From contig DDGG01000015.1 of NCBI GenBank assembly GCA_002337525.1, forward strand, positions 1,207-53,226: DNA of 52,020 nt, read 5' to 3'. A program made the translations under genes and the position numbers. Below the pieces are notes generated by a model. It did not search any database and was not told the origin of the DNA. It was given only the letters and a program-made list of their open reading frames with translations. The first letter of the stretch is position 1; each line of letters opens with the position of its first letter. The DNA comes from Alphaproteobacteria bacterium UBA1908 (GTDB lineage Bacteria > Pseudomonadota > Alphaproteobacteria > Caedimonadales > UBA1908). This document shows positions 51,268 to 52,020 of this stretch, piece after piece.

Positions 51268-52020
51268 ATGTTAAAGAATTTTCTACTTATTTCATCATCA
51301 AGGAATAATTCTTTTTTGGAATTAGTTCAATTAAACAGTCCTTTGATGCAAGAAATCCAATTTTTTAATCCTGAAAGTTTTGTTCTTAAGTTAGAGAATG
51401 GTGGCCTTTCAGACGCCTTGCAGGAAATTCTTCTTGCTCCGGAGGGTGTTTTTCTCAAGGGTTCCACAGGGCTAACATTTCAAAACTACACAATGGACGG
51501 GTTTGCTACTCGGTCCCCTAATATGGATATTGCAGATAAATTCGGCCTTGCTCGGGAATTTGAAAAATTCCAGGAACCCATTATTTTAAATAGAGAATTT
51601 CGTGCTTTGTTAGAGGGCAATGATTTTCTGTTTGGTAATAGAGGGGAAGTTGATCTTCCAAACTTTTTACTGGGCACTCCCTTAAACTTATCACCCAATG
51701 CTGAAGATGCTAATTTGACGGGGATTGAGGATACACCTCTTGTTCTTAATGTAGCACCTCCGAGTGATCCAGAAGGGGGTAATCTTTCAATTATAATACA
51801 AGAGCTTCCAACAGACGGGGAATTGAGACTTAATGGTCAGCGCCTTTCTGTACAAGATCAGTTGTCCCGAAGTGACTTTGGGAATCTTGAATTTATACCG
51901 AATGAAAACTTTAATGGTTCTGCAGGTCAATTAGTTTTGAGAGTTAGTGATGGCCAGAATGAAATTTTTCAGACGGTGAGCCTGACGATTACACCGGTGA
52001 ATGATGCGCCCACCGGCACA
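51268..52020 (+). CDS. Cadherin-like (tandem-95 type) repeat protein, 5' part
   Basis: An open frame of 251 codons from the ATG at 51268 to the end of the window without a stop, so the gene is cut. The first 140 residues are low in clear motifs, with no Sec signal peptide. The later part is a repeat of the cadherin-like tandem-95 class: EDTPLVLNVAPPSDPEGGNLS, FIPNENFNGSAGQLVLRVSDGQ and VSLTITPVNDAPTGT. In known proteins such units recur many times in large cell-surface or type I secreted adhesins. The lack of a Sec signal fits a type I secretion route, which is inference. No strong ribosome site is seen before the ATG. Confidence 0.75.
   Translation, partial: MLKNFLLISSSRNNSFLELVQLNSPLMQEIQFFNPESFVLKLENGGLSDALQEILLAPEGVFLKGSTGLTFQNYTMDGFATRSPNMDIADKFGLAREFEKFQEPIILNREFRALLEGNDFLFGNRGEVDLPNFLLGTPLNLSPNAEDANLTGIEDTPLVLNVAPPSDPEGGNLSIIIQELPTDGELRLNGQRLSVQDQLSRSDFGNLEFIPNENFNGSAGQLVLRVSDGQNEIFQTVSLTITPVNDAPTGT

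Noticed and set aside
1..52020. tRNA, rRNA, CRISPR arrays, prophage
   Set aside because: No cloverleaf-like arm sets with CCA or T-loop consensus, no regularly spaced repeats and no phage structural genes were found when reading both strands; TTCGA/TTCAA strings seen in lpxB and cpaF lie inside conserved coding sequence.

Overview
The window is about 52 kb of AT-rich, gene-dense chromosome from a Gram-negative bacterium, most likely an alphaproteobacterium that lives inside host cells. The alphaproteobacterial signs are the gene order rseP-bamA-skp-lpxD-fabZ-lpxA-lpxI-lpxB with LpxI instead of LpxH, a DUF1013/TrcR regulator, and a Caulobacter-type cpaABCDEF pilus locus. The intracellular sign is a Rickettsia-like ATP/ADP translocase (NTT/Tlc). 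Retained LPS and Tad genes together with NTT fit the Holosporales or a related group better than Anaplasmataceae; this placement is inference, not a database result.

Layout. 1-2424: end of thiB, then thiP and thiQ (thiamine ABC importer). 2556-5936: a HAD-UbiA fusion prenyltransferase, with a large polytopic membrane protein convergent to it and overlapping its end. 5926-6957: miaA. 7026-12397: housekeeping run lepB, rnc, era, recO, parC, tightly packed. 12414-19165: an accessory block with a divergent LuxI-fold protein, an XRE regulator, a stand-alone sodium/solute symporter, a paralogous symporter fused to a CqsS-like membrane sensor and histidine kinase, and an atypical receiver-domain protein. 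19425-30345 (minus strand): trcR, lptC, kdsD and the envelope/lipid A cluster lpxB to rseP. 30617-31699: pfkA. 31762-37895 (minus): cpaF to cpaA, with a divergent tadD-like lipoprotein gene at 38077. 39228-41879 (minus): an orphan ugpB-like binding protein and gshA. 42036-44788: rpmF, plsX, fabH, fdxA. 44925-50063: NTT, an MFS transporter and acetoacetyl-CoA synthetase. 50165-52020: a methyltransferase-like protein with a hydrophobic N-terminus, and the 5' end of a cadherin-like (tandem-95 type) repeat protein that runs off the window.

How it fits together. The envelope genes make and export lipid A/Kdo LPS and outer-membrane proteins. The Tad genes make part of a surface pilus machine; the inner-membrane platform (tadB/tadC) and the pilin are not here. 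ThiBPQ, NTT, the MFS carrier and the orphan UgpB point to uptake of host metabolites. The block 12414-19165 is the most unusual part: the kinase joins a transporter domain, a CqsS-type six-helix sensor region and a kinase in one chain, next to a transporter-only paralogue, a receiver protein with a long insertion and no recognised output domain, and a LuxI-fold protein. I propose it as a candidate nutrient- or signal-sensing system. No tRNA, rRNA, CRISPR array, insertion sequence or prophage was seen.
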